From NCBI RefSeq assembly GCF_037042905.1, contig NC_087246.1, forward strand, positions 31,734,001 through 31,798,000: DNA of 64,000 nt. The letters are read 5' to 3'. This document shows, in pieces, positions 11,976 through 22,091 of this stretch. This DNA is from Lytechinus pictus. Lineage: Eukaryota; Echinodermata; Echinoidea; Temnopleuroida; Toxopneustidae. The notes under the pieces are model-generated. The model worked only from the letters and a program-made list of their open reading frames with translations. It searched no databases and was not told where the DNA came from. Positions within the stretch are counted from its first letter, which is position 1. Each line of letters starts with the position of its first letter. The translations under genes and the position numbers were made by a program.

Positions 11976-12247
11976 CAGTGGCGTACCTAGGATTTTCCAC
12001 AGGGGGGGGGGGCAAAATCGGCCGCCAAAAAATTTGACAAGCAAAAAAAAAAGAAAGAAAAAAGAAAAAAGGTCTTCAAGCTCGTCGGGGGGGGGGGGGG
12101 GCAATAAAGGTCTTCAAGCTCGTCAGGGGGGGGGGCAAAAAAGGTCTTTCAAGCTCGTCAGGGGGGCAGGGATATGTCTTTTGTATGGGTTGTGGCTCGT
12201 CAGGGGGGGGGGCAACTGCCTCCATGCCCCCCGTAGGCACGCTAGTG
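11976..12247. mobile_element. Short hAT-type non-autonomous element with 8-bp duplication
   Basis: 272 bp bounded by TGTGTATG on both sides (11968-11975 and 12248-12255). Ends CAGTGGCGTACCTAGG and the imperfect complement CCGTAGGCACGCTAGTG. The interior has several G runs and repeated GGTCTTCAAGCTCGTC. An 8-bp duplication with CAGTGGCG ends is typical of hAT. Confidence 0.75.
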
Positions 12248-12678
12248 TGTGTATGCAACTAAATAATTACTGCGAGCGCAAAGCGCGAGCAGAAAATTTG
12301 AATATACGGTTTGCTCTGATTAAAGTGACCTGTTAAGGACATGCTAGCAGTTAGAGGCGACGTTACACATTTCAACAATCAAATAATGCGAGCACAAAGC
12401 GCGAGCTGAAAATATTTGACATTTCTACCAAAATAATGGAAATTCCAAGCACTTTTTGTAATCGTGAACCGGATAGGTATATAACTAAACAATTGGTGCG
12501 AGCGCGAAACGCAAGCGGAAATTTATAGATTTAGACCTAAAAAAAAAAAAAAAAAACACGGGACACTCTAAATCATAAAAAGGATAAGTAATTGGGGATC
12601 TACCTACATTAAAAAAATGTGACATTTCTACCAAAAGAATGGAAATTCCAAGCACTTTTTGTAATCGTTAACAGGATA

Positions 12679-12883
12679 CACTCTAAAAACAAATAAGTCA
12701 AACTGACAAGACCAGAAATCGGCTTGGTGCAACTGATAGTCACATTTCTGACATATATTCTAGACAGAAGTAACTCTGTTGTAGCAAAATACGACTAGAA
12801 AATAGTCAAATATGACTCGAATAACAGTTGCACCCAGCTGACCCTATCAACTAATTATTTTTTACTCATTTGTATTGAAAGTG
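12679..12883. mobile_element. TA-flanked MITE inside the satellite field
   Basis: 205 bp between TA dinucleotides (12677-12678, 12884-12885). Ends CACTCTAAAAACAAATAAGT and its imperfect complement (15 of 20 by hand). The neighbouring satellite copy shows the empty site GGATAGGTATATAACTAAAC (about 12472-12491), confirming both borders. Confidence 0.75.
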
Positions 12884-13002
12884 TAGGTATATAACTAAAC
12901 AATTAATGTGAGCGCGAAGCGCGAGCGGAAACAATTGATATTTATGGGGCTTTGCAAGAAACTTGCGATGAATTGCAAGTCTATTTTCGTTCCCGAAATC
13001 AA

Positions 13003-13410
13003 GCATATGTCGTGCAATTAATTGCAAATTTGCGATTGATTGCTAATCTGCTCCATGAAACAAGGAGTGTAATCTGATTTGCTGTAGTTAAACGTGATCA
13101 ATCAATTGTAAAATTGCAACAGGATATTTGCGATTTATTGCAAATGTTTTCTTGCAACACCTCCTTAGTCCTACAAACGGGACACATATTCATGTTTTGT
13201 AAATCATCAAGCATATGCCATGCAATTAATTGCAAATTTGCGATTGATTACTAATCTTCTCCATGAAACAAGGAGTGTAATATGATTTGCTGTAAAATCA
13301 ATCAAAATTGCAACATAATATTTGCGATTGATTGCAAATATTTTCTTGCAATACTTCCTTAGACCTACAAACGGGGCACATATTCATGTTTTGTAAATCA
13401 TGAAAAGGAC
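13003..13410. repeat. Two-copy 206-bp tandem duplication
   Basis: CAAGCATATG starts copies at 13003 and 13209. Both hold TGCAATTAATTGCAAATTTG and CATGAAACAAGGAGTGTAAT and end near TTCATGTTTTGTAAATCAT. Confidence 0.7.
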
Positions 13411-13760
13411 GAGTAATTGGGGATATTCCTATATTAATAATGCGAGCGCAAAGCACGAGCCGAAAAATGTTGATGTTCTGATCTAAAACTGGATAATGAT
13501 TTAATAAATAGAGAACAAGTGCACGTGTTTCAGATTGAGACCTAGAATCTGAATATTCTGAATGCATTTTCATTATGAAAATAAATAAAGCGAGCGCGAA
13601 GCTCGAGCTTAAAATATACTTGATATTCCGATCTGAAAAAAGGGTCAATTTAAGCTCTATATTTCAAGCACTTTGTAGGAAACTTATGAGGTGGATATGG
13701 ATTTTTTTTTTAAACAAAGAGCTGATATTTTTAAATATAATTGCTTTGAGTTTTGACATA

Positions 13761-14038
13761 CACTGTTAAAAACCCGTGATTTTACAAGAAAAAGAGAAGA
13801 TTTTGCAGAAAGCAATAACAGAAGCATTCTGTAAATTCATAAAACAGGAATTTTTCGGCAGTTTAACCGAACAGGTCTGTTTAAAAAGGGGAAAGGGTGT
13901 TTTAATGATTTTTTTGTAAGATTCCAGACACCAAATACCAATTTCCTCTAAGATTACGCAATCTGGTAAGACTACAGGTGTTCTTGAGACTCCGCTGCAG
14001 GAACTTCTTTTATTTTAAGGATAAATTTTCTAGCAGTG
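13761..14038. mobile_element. TA-flanked MITE
   Basis: 278 bp between TA (13759-13760, 14039-14040), ends CACTGTTAAAAA and CACTGCTAGAAAA (complement). Same terminal family as 9820 and 12679. Confidence 0.6.
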
Positions 14039-14404
14039 TAGGGCCGGGGCATTCTAAGGACAATTTGTCATCATATGAAAATGGTGACTATCTTCCTATT
14101 CCTCTTCCTAAGCACGAGATGAAACTTGTCGATATTCCATTCTGAAAAAAGGACAATTTAATTATTGAATTAATATCTTATTAATTAATTTGATAAGCCT
14201 ATGAGAGCGCCAAATCTGTTGATATTATGGCCTGAAAACTGGACATTTTATTTTTAAGCACTTTTTTAAAACTATGAATAGGATGCATGAGTTGATATAT
14301 TTTTAACAATTAATGCTAGAGCAAATCTCGAGCCGAATTAAAAAAAAATAAATGTCATGAAATGGGTATTGAGATATACATAACTCACCAATCAAAATGC
14401 AAGC

Positions 14405-15301
14405 GTGCAGCGATTTCTTATACCATTTAACAATCAGACCTACCAGATCAATGACCTACCAGAGTACCTGTCTAATGACACCACTGTTAGGCTTTTCGCA
14501 GATGACTGCCTAGTCTATCGCAAGATAAGGTCAGAGGAAGACGGTGCTCAACTGCAGGAAGACATCAAGTCCTTGGAGCAATGGGAAGCTGACTGGCTGA
14601 TGGAGTTCAACCCCAAGAAATGCCAAGTCCTCCATGTAACCAACAAACGGAAGCCTATCATATTGCCATACATCCTTCATGGTTACACCTTGGACAAAGG
14701 AGACACAGCAAAATATCTTGGAATCTACCTCCATCAAAAGCTCAGCTGGAATCATCACATCAGTCAGGTAGCAAAAAAGGCAAATTCCACCAGGGCTTTT
14801 CTTCAAAGGAACATTAGATCATGTCCTCGCAAAGTCAAGGTGCTCTGCTACCTCACTCTACTTAGACCAGTCATGGAATATGGAAGCATCATCTGGGATC
14901 CTTTCACTCAAGCTAACATCATGAGGCTTGAAATGATACAGAGAAGGTATGCTCGCTTTGTTTGCAATGACCACCGCAGAACAAGCAGTGTCACCTCCAT
15001 GCTCCAACAACTGCAATGGCCATCCCTGCAAGAAAGGAGAGCCCAGGCAAAGGTTGCGATGATGTTCTGCATTAAGAACTCGTTAATATCCGTCCCCGAG
15101 GCGACTCTGATCCCATCTCTCCATTCCTCACAAAGAGGTCATAACCAGAAATTACAAGTACCATTTGCTAGGACACAGACACTGCAAAAAAGCTACTTTC
15201 CTGACGCAACCAGGCTATGGAACGCTCTTCCACAGGTCGCCGTCTCATGTACCTCTCTTCCAAGTTTCAAAAGGGAGGTACAGAAAATCCAGCTCCGTTA
15301 A
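14405..15301 (+). pseudogene. LINE reverse transcriptase, C-terminal half with FADD catalytic motif
   Basis: A 298-codon uninterrupted frame with no ATG at its start (it opens at GTG). It has INDLP near residue 16, then the catalytic FADD (residues 31-34), EFNPKKCQVLHV, KYLGIYLHQKLSWN, LLRPVMEYGSIIWDP and DATRLWNALP. These are ordered motifs of non-LTR RT domains 5 onward. The fingers, the first catalytic aspartate region and any endonuclease are missing. The lack of internal stops over 0.9 kb implies a fairly recent insertion. Cannot act alone. Confidence 0.85.
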
Positions 15302-15446
15302 CTTTCTACGGATGTCTTTTTAGCTGCGCACTCTTAGAGTTTATTTTAGACCCCTCATTTGAGACACTGTACATACATTGCACCTGCACAACAGTACGAC
15401 AATACGCCAGACGGTGGCCTGTACTTATAGAGAAGAAGAAGACCTG
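14420..15446 (+). mobile_element. 5'-truncated non-LTR retrotransposon (LINE), second fragment
   Basis: The reverse-transcriptase frame is followed by a roughly 130-bp 3' UTR ending in GAGAAGAAGAAGAC, a simple-repeat tail typical of L2/CR1-like LINEs. It splits the satellite field. The 5' junction is estimated from where RT similarity begins. Confidence 0.7.
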
Positions 15447-15940
15447 AATAGGGATATTTTGAGACCTTTATGGAATAAACGAAAATAATAAGTACCTGAC
15501 AAATCAAAATTTCCTAGCGCGCAGCGTGAGCAGAATATATTAATATTCAGACCATAAAACTGACATTTTTACAAAGCACTTTTTAATAATCAAATTGAAT
15601 TTGTAAATCAAACAAAATAATGAAAGTTCGATTACTGAGCTGATTTATGTTTTGTATATTGACTTCAAAACTTGATGTTTTAAGCTCCATATTGAGCAAG
15701 ATATGTAAATCACTGTAATAGGCAATGCGAGAGCGATTTTTTTTCCTCCAAATTTCCCTCATATCTTATTTTTTTCACTCGTCTTCCTCCCCTTATTTTT
15801 CCTCTTCTTTTTTCTCCACTCTTCCTTTTTTTTCTTCTTTCTTTCCCCTTTGAAAAAAATCTCCGGCAATAAAAGGAGGAGGGGGGCCCGCCCCCTGGAT
15901 CCGCCTATGCGGTGCCACTGACAGACCATAATAAAAAAAA
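15447..15940. repeat. Residual satellite motif and terminus of a G-run element
   Basis: CTAGCGCGCAGCGTGAGC (about 15515) continues the satellite field. At about 15880-15920, GGGGGGCCCGCCCC then CTGGATCCGCCTATG looks like one end of a GGCGGATCCAGG-type element in reverse orientation. Its other end was not found. Confidence 0.4.
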
Positions 15941-16404
15941 ACAATATTGGAGCGTGTTACCGTATTAGCTAACTCATTTATTTGACCGTCTGTGCTGCTG
16001 AAAACTGCCTCCTTTTTGTCATTTTTTTCCTTTTCCTCTATTTTGTTTTGTTTCTGTATTGCTTGTTGGTCTCTACTTGTTTGTTTGTTCGTTAAGTTTA
16101 CTCATGTATATTACATTTTTCTATATGTTTTCGATCAAGTCAAAAGAATGTTTAAACAGTTACATATATTCCATTTGTATTATGTTACTCGAAAAATAAT
16201 GATATTGTATTTTATGTTGAATGAATTCAATAAAACAACTGAAAACAAAACAAAAATTCCAAATAATTATATTTAATTCCATACGTAGCTAGTGTATTAT
16301 GATGTTACATAATAATCAATAAATATTTACATGCAATTAACACATGCACCATGCTTAACTTTTATTTAATTATCTGTTCAGTAATTTCTATCCTTTCATT
16401 TTCA
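15941..16404. other. Unit-A intron, unassigned AT-rich sequence
   Basis: From about 16330 it begins to align with unit B near 35455 (TTACATGC...CACATGCA). No gene. Confidence 0.3.
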
Positions 16405-16515
16405 GAAATACGAACCTTATTTCATTCTTAGACTAACGAACCTTCGGAAAAACGAACCTTATTTCATTTTCGGACTAACTTACCTTCGGAATAACGAACC
16501 TCTGGAATAACGAAT
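16405..16515. repeat. CGAACCTTCGGAATAA minisatellite
   Basis: Five or so diverged copies of a 16-30 bp word containing ACGAACCTTATTTCATT or CGGAATAACGAACC. Absent from units B and C. Confidence 0.55.
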
Positions 16516-17063
16516 GTAACCCGATACAATATGTCGCCATCTTGTCAAGTCCATGAAACTTAAAATCAATGTATAAGTTTGCAAAGAAGTATACATGTAA
16601 AAGTAAATAATACACCACTCGGCATGATACCAGTGCCGAGTATGAGGGAGGGGGGGGGGGGGGTAGCTGTCCAGGGTAGCTGTATGAAAATGAGGATGTA
16701 TCCATATCCAGCTATCTGCAGCATATACATGCAGAAACAATTTGATATGCGCCATTTTATAGCATGTTGTTATCATTATTGCTGTGCAAATAAATATTGA
16801 TACAATCAAAGGTCTTTTGGATTTTTCATAAGAATAGATTGATGTTATTTGTACACGATGATTATGAGGCGCCGAATGTACCAATATTATATAGAACAAT
16901 TATTTGTTATATAATCATTATTTATTAAATAATAACTATTATTTATATATAATTTACATTTTATTTGTAAATAACTACTATTATATAAAATATCATTTCT
17001 AATTATTTATATATAATTCCAAGTAATACTTCATTATTTGTAAATAATAATAGTTCGACATTC

Positions 17064-17330
17064 CATTATTTATAAATAATGATTATTTGTTTTTCATTAT
17101 TTATAAATAATGATTATTTGTTTTTCATTATTTACAAATAATGATTATTTGTTTTTCATTATTTATAAATAATGATTATTTGTTTGTCATTATTTATAAA
17201 TAATGATAATTTGTTTTTCATTATTTACAAATAATGATTATTTGTTTTTCATTATTTATAAATAATGATTATTTGTTTTTCATTATTTATAAATAATGAT
17301 TATTTGTTTTTCATTATTTATAAATAATTT
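17064..17330. repeat. 31-bp tandem repeat, left arm of foldback (8 copies)
   Basis: Unit CATTATTTATAAATAATG plus ATTATTTGTTTTT, itself part-palindromic. Eight full copies by count. Confidence 0.85.
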
Positions 17331-17627
17331 GTTGAGTTTTCCATTATTTATAAATAATGATTATTTGTTAAATAATGAAAACGTCTACTTCATTATTTAT
17401 AAATAATTTTTTCGAGTGCACCATTATTCTCATTATTTATAAATAATCATTATTTAATGTTCGAGTTTTCCATTATTTATAAATAAAGATTATTTGTTAA
17501 ATAATGAAATATCTACTTCATTATTTATAAATAATAATTTTGTTTCAATATCCCATTAATCATTATTTATAAACAATTTTTACAGTTTGCCATTATATAC
17601 AAATAATCATTATTTATATACAAATAA

Positions 17628-17727
17628 CCATTATTTATTAAATAATGCCATTATTTATTAAATAATGCCATTATTTATTAAATAATGCCATTATTTATTA
17701 AATAATGCCATTATTTATTAAATAATG
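17628..17727. repeat. 20-bp tandem repeat, left arm of foldback (5 copies)
   Basis: CCATTATTTATTAAATAATG repeated five times; the right arm (19982-20041) has three. Confidence 0.85.
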
Positions 17728-18555
17728 GAAAACTCGCTATAACATGCAAATGTGGGACCGCCCATGATATGAATATTCATGATGCGATTTCCTTTTTCGT
17801 GATTTTTCTTCACAAATTTTTGTCCATTTCCTCTTCATAATGACATTTCTTGAAGCAATTTTCTAGGGATATGGTCTGATTGTAATATTCTTCATTTTCT
17901 ATATAACTTCGTCTTCGTAGAAATATCAAAAAGTGTAATTTTATACGATTTTTCCTACAGTTCACAATCCCCATAGGCGCGCGTGTACGGTAGGGACAAC
18001 CGGTGAATCGACGGAGTGCTCTTCATCGAAATACTACGTTGGTTGGTCCCCGGAAGTGGCGGGCGGAATTTAGCCCGAATCCTCGATGGAAGTCGATCAA
18101 GTGCATATGAGCTGAGAGAGTGAAATATCAGTGTACTTGTACAGGCCCTTCTACTTTTTATAAATATTTCTTGTTGCTTTTTTTGTTAAGTTAATTTTTC
18201 CTGGTGTAGAGATAAGTTTCAGTTCTAATAATGCACTTCAAATACATTTTGGAGTGTCTGTTTGAGGCGTTTGGGGCGATTTCACCCTGGCCCCAAAATG
18301 CTCGCAACGACAATACGGGGGCATGATGACCCCTAAATTTTTAAAAACTTATTTTTCTATTGAAAATTATCTCAAAATTCACCAAAAGTGTGCACGAAAG
18401 CCTTCGTATTTCACTTTTAAAACTCCAAAAAGTGCCCAAATGACAAGCTTGGTCGCTTCGCTGTGTCGCTTTCAACTTGAGAACGTTTACGCGTCTGCTT
18501 CCCCCCCCCCCCCCTCCTCCGAAAGAAATTCTGTATACGGCCATGCTCTAAAGAG

Positions 18556-19100
18556 CCTGGCACATTGATTTATGTATACTTTCATTTTCATTATTTTTAT
18601 CTCATTATCAACATGGCCTTACGCAGAATTTTTTCCAGGGGGGCCGGGGCCGGAGCATGACGCGCGTAAACTTTCTCAAAAAAATCTTGAAAGCGAGACA
18701 GCCACGGGACCAAGCCCAAATGACAAGCTTGGTCGCTTCGCTGTCTCGCTTTCAACTTGAGAACGTTTACGCGCGTCTGCCCCCACCCCCGAAAGAAATT
18801 CTGTGAACGGCCATGCTCAAAAGAGCATATGGCACATTGATTTATATGTACTTTTCATTTTCATTATTTTTATCACATTATCATCATGGCCTTACACAGA
18901 ATTTTTACCGGGGGGGGGGGGGGAGCAGCTAGGACGCGCGTAAAGTTTCTCAAAAAAATCTTGAAAGCGAGACAGCGACGCGACCAAGCTCAAATGACAA
19001 GCTTGGTCGCTTCGCTTTTTCAAGATTTTTATGAGAAAGTTTACGCGCGTCCTGCTCCCCCCACCCCCCCCCCGGAAAAAATTCTGCGTAAGGCCATGAT
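18556..19100. repeat. Nested palindromic modules at the centre of the foldback
   Basis: Two forward modules of about 265 bp start GGCACATTGATTTAT (about 18560 and 18830). Each contains CATGGCCTTAC, CAGAATTTTT, a G run, GACGCGCGTAAA and CAAATGACAAGCTTGGTCGC. The second is itself a short inverted repeat (about 18893-19098). The palindrome thus contains smaller palindromes. Confidence 0.7.
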
Positions 19101-20350
19101 GATAATGAGATAAAAATAATGAAAATGAAGTATACATAAATCAATGTGCCAGGCTCTTTAGAGCATGGCCGTATACATAATTTCTTTCGGAGGAGGGGGG
19201 GGGGGGGGGGAAGCAGACGCGTAAACGTTTTCAAGTTGAAAGCGACACAGCGAAGCGACCAAGCTTGTCATTTGGGCACTTTTTGGAGTTTTAAAAGTGA
19301 AATACGAAGGCTTTCGTGCACACTTTTGGTGAATTTTGTGATAATTTTCAATAGAAAAATAAGTTTTTAAAAATTTAGGGGTCATCATGCCCCCGTATTG
19401 TCGTTGCGAGCATTTTGGGGCCAGGGTGAAATCGCCCCAAACGCCTCAAACAGACACTCCAAAATGTATTTGAAGTGCATTATTAGAACTGAAACTTATC
19501 TCTACACCAGGAAAAATTAACTAAACAAAAAAAGCAACAAGAAATATTTATAAAAAGTAGAAGGGCCTGTACAAGTACACTGATATTTCACTCTCTCAGC
19601 TCATATGCACTTGATCGACTTCCATCGAGGATTCGGGCTAAATTCCGCCCGCCACTTCCGGGGACCAACCAACGTAGTATTTCGATGAAGAGCACTCCGT
19701 CGATTCACCGGTTGTCCCTACCGTACACGCGCGCCTATGGGGATTGTGAACTGTAGGAAAAATCGTATAAAATTACACTTTTTGATATTTCTACGAAGAC
19801 GAAGTTATATAGAAAATGAAGAATATTACAATCAGACCATATCCCTAGAAAATTGCTTCAAGAAATGTCATTATGAAGAGGAAATGGACAAAAATTTGTG
19901 AAGAAAAATCACGAAAAAGGAAATCGCATCATGAATATTCATATCATGGGCGGTCCCACATTTGCATGTTATAGCGAGTTTTCCATTATTTAATAAATAA
20001 TGGCATTATTTAATAAATAATGGCATTATTTAATAAATAATGGTTATTTGTATATAAATAATGATTATTTGTATATAATGGCAAACTGTAAAAATTGTTT
20101 ATAAATAATGATTAATGGGATATTGAAACAAAATTATTATTTATAAATAATGAAGTAGATATTTCATTATTTAACAAATAATCTTTATTTATAAATAATG
20201 GAAAACTCGAACATTAAATAATGATTATTTATAAATAATGAGAATAATGGTGCACTCGAAAAAATTATTTATAAATAATGAAGTAGACGTTTTCATTATT
20301 TAACAAATAATCATTATTTATAAATAATGGAAAACTCAACAAATTATTTA

Positions 20351-20669
20351 TAAATAATGAAAAACAAATAATCATTATTTATAAATAATGAAAAACAAAT
20401 AATCATTATTTGTAAATAATGAAAAACAAATAATCATTATTTATAAATAATGAAAAACAAATAATCATTATTTATAAATAATGAAAAACAAATAATCATT
20501 ATTTATAAATAATGAAAAACAAATAATCATTATTTATAAATAATGAAAAACAAATAATCATTATTTGTAAATAATGAAAAACAAATAATCATTATTTATA
20601 AATAATGAAAAACAAATAATCATTATTTATAGATAATGAAAAACAAATAATCATTATTTATAAATAATG
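20351..20669. repeat. 31-bp tandem repeat, right arm of foldback (10 copies)
   Basis: Inverted counterpart of 17064-17330 with ten copies (AAAAACAAATAATCATTATT plus TATAAATAATG). Confidence 0.85.
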
Positions 20670-20876
20670 GAATGTCGAACTATTATTATTTACAAATAAT
20701 GAAGTATTACTTGGAATTATATATAAATAATTAGAAATGATATTTTATATAATAGTAGTTATTTACAAATAAAATGTAAATTATATATAAATAATAGTTA
20801 TTATTTAATAAATAATGATTATATAACAAATAATTGTTCTATATAATATTGGTACATTCGGCGCCTCATAGATGAT

Positions 20877-21820
20877 AATGATCAGTTTACCATTATTCTT
20901 AAGAGAACCAAGGACATTAAACATTAAACGATATTAACTTTAATATATCTGCAACTGACGGATCATAATGCAAAGGTGATTGATTTAAATAATTTTGCTC
21001 AAATCAAAAACTTCTGTAAATTTTTATTCACATCGATGAAAATCTTAGCCATTTAGCCTACGGAATGTCTTCCGAAGTCACAGTGAGGCGCAAATCCATA
21101 GGTGGAAAATGTATTACAAAATTATGTATGAAATAAAACAAAATATGATTAGTATTCTAATTTTAATTACAGGAGGATTGGCCTACTCTAACCAGTGAAA
21201 ATAAGTTGATTTGTGAAAACTATAGAAACGATTAAATGAATAATTAAGAATGATAAAAATTACCTTATTAAAAAAAATGATATACAGATAATGATAATTC
21301 ATTTCCGTATTTTTATTGTGAGCTCAATATTGTGATGTTAAGCTAAATATTCGAGCGATGCATGTAGTTCAAATGTGGTAGTTTTATATAAATTTAACAT
21401 ATTTTGATAACATTTTCACTTTTCTGCTTACTTTATATTCACAGCAACGGAATCTCATATCTGAAATGAAAATTTCAGTGATTAGGTGAAAATTAATTTA
21501 CATGTAAGAACGTATATTCCGGAAAGATGAAAAGATAACAAATCACGAAGGAAGTACGTTGTGCCTTTCTTATAAATAAAGTGTTAACCTATACATACAT
21601 GCATACATACATTTTCATTTTTTCTATATACTTATCATTAACATTATTATCATTATCACTTCTTAGAATAAACATCGCTGGAGCTATATTACACCTGTTC
21701 AATCAAGGCTAAAGAATGAATAAATCTAGAAATAAATGACATACCGTTCTTTCGTTCCTTTCAAAATCGTGTGTGTGTGTGTTTAATGGGAGGGGTGGCA
21801 GCTAATTCCTCCTGCTTCTA
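20877..21820. other. Unit sequence between foldback and exon 2, unit A
   Basis: Aligns with about 35960-37800 of unit B in pieces (for example GTGAGCTCAATATTGTGATG). The P2 exon expected just right of the foldback (GGGGGAAAG/GTGAGT in B and C) is not recognisable here. No gene. Confidence 0.4.
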
Positions 21821-22091
21821 TAGGTGAAGAGGCCACATAACGGTTTTGAAGGTGGGGGGGGGGGGGGTAGGGGGCTGACCATGCAACAAAAAAAAAGCAT
21901 TATCAGATGGTCATATTACGTTTTTGTACACAGTTTTGGGAAAAAGTGCGGGGGCCCCCGCTGCCCCCCCCCCCCCCCCCCCCCGTTTCCGCTGCCTCTG
22001 AAAGGTACGCTCCAGAGACGAAAGAAGGTAATTGTTTTCCCTTCTTATGAATTCTTTTTTTTTTCATTTTGTAATTCTGTAGAGTTCAATC
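21821..22091 (+). other. Non-coding exon 2 and acceptor of the coding exon, unit A
   Basis: The exon 2 core (GCTCCAGAGACGAAAGAAG, ending 22027) is followed by donor GTAATT. The coding exon begins after the acceptor TGTAG at 22078-22082, 9 nt before ATG. The original exon 2 acceptor (CTATAG, ending 21823) is separated from the core by about 180 bp of G-run/C-run sequence not present in B or C. The exon is therefore either enlarged or uses the AAAG at 22001-22004. Confidence 0.5.
21824..22004. repeat. G-run/C-run insertion within exon 2 region, unit A
   Basis: A long G run (about 21852-21869) and C run (about 21964-21984) bracket AT-rich sequence. Absent from units B and C. Resembles the short poly-G elements elsewhere in the window, but clear target duplications were not found. 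Confidence 0.5.

Larger units (their letters stand above)
12260..14400. repeat. Decayed satellite-like field with GCGAGCGCGAAGCGCGAGC motifs
   Basis: Diverged modules at about 12270, 12386, 12497, 12908, 13441, 13590 and 14309 carry the motif, usually with GAAATTCCAAGCACTTTTTG or GATATTCTGATCTGAAAA nearby. TA-flanked MITEs and a LINE fragment interrupt the field. A further piece lies at about 15515-15740. Confidence 0.6.
16863..20870. mobile_element. 4.0-kb foldback (long inverted repeat) element
   Basis: 4008 bp whose outer sequence TATGAGGCGCCGAATGTACC is repeated in inverted form at the right end. Arms of about 1.8 kb are nearly identical base for base around a loop of roughly 0.3 kb. Flanks are GATGAT on both sides (16857-16862, 20871-20876). 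Units B and C have the empty site GTACACAATGATAATGG (about 35915 and 53560). The arms hold tandem 31-bp units. No transposase frame. The organisation matches foldback elements (Drosophila FB, sea urchin TU); a 6-bp duplication is also known for Polinton and Dada elements, so the superfamily is open. Confidence 0.9.

Noticed and set aside
18323-19388. Several open frames in the foldback centre
   Set aside because: They mirror each other on both arms and strands because the DNA is palindromic; no domain is visible.
17064-20669. Regular 31-bp repeats as a CRISPR array
   Set aside because: Direct tandem units without unique spacers, in animal DNA, inside an inverted-repeat element.
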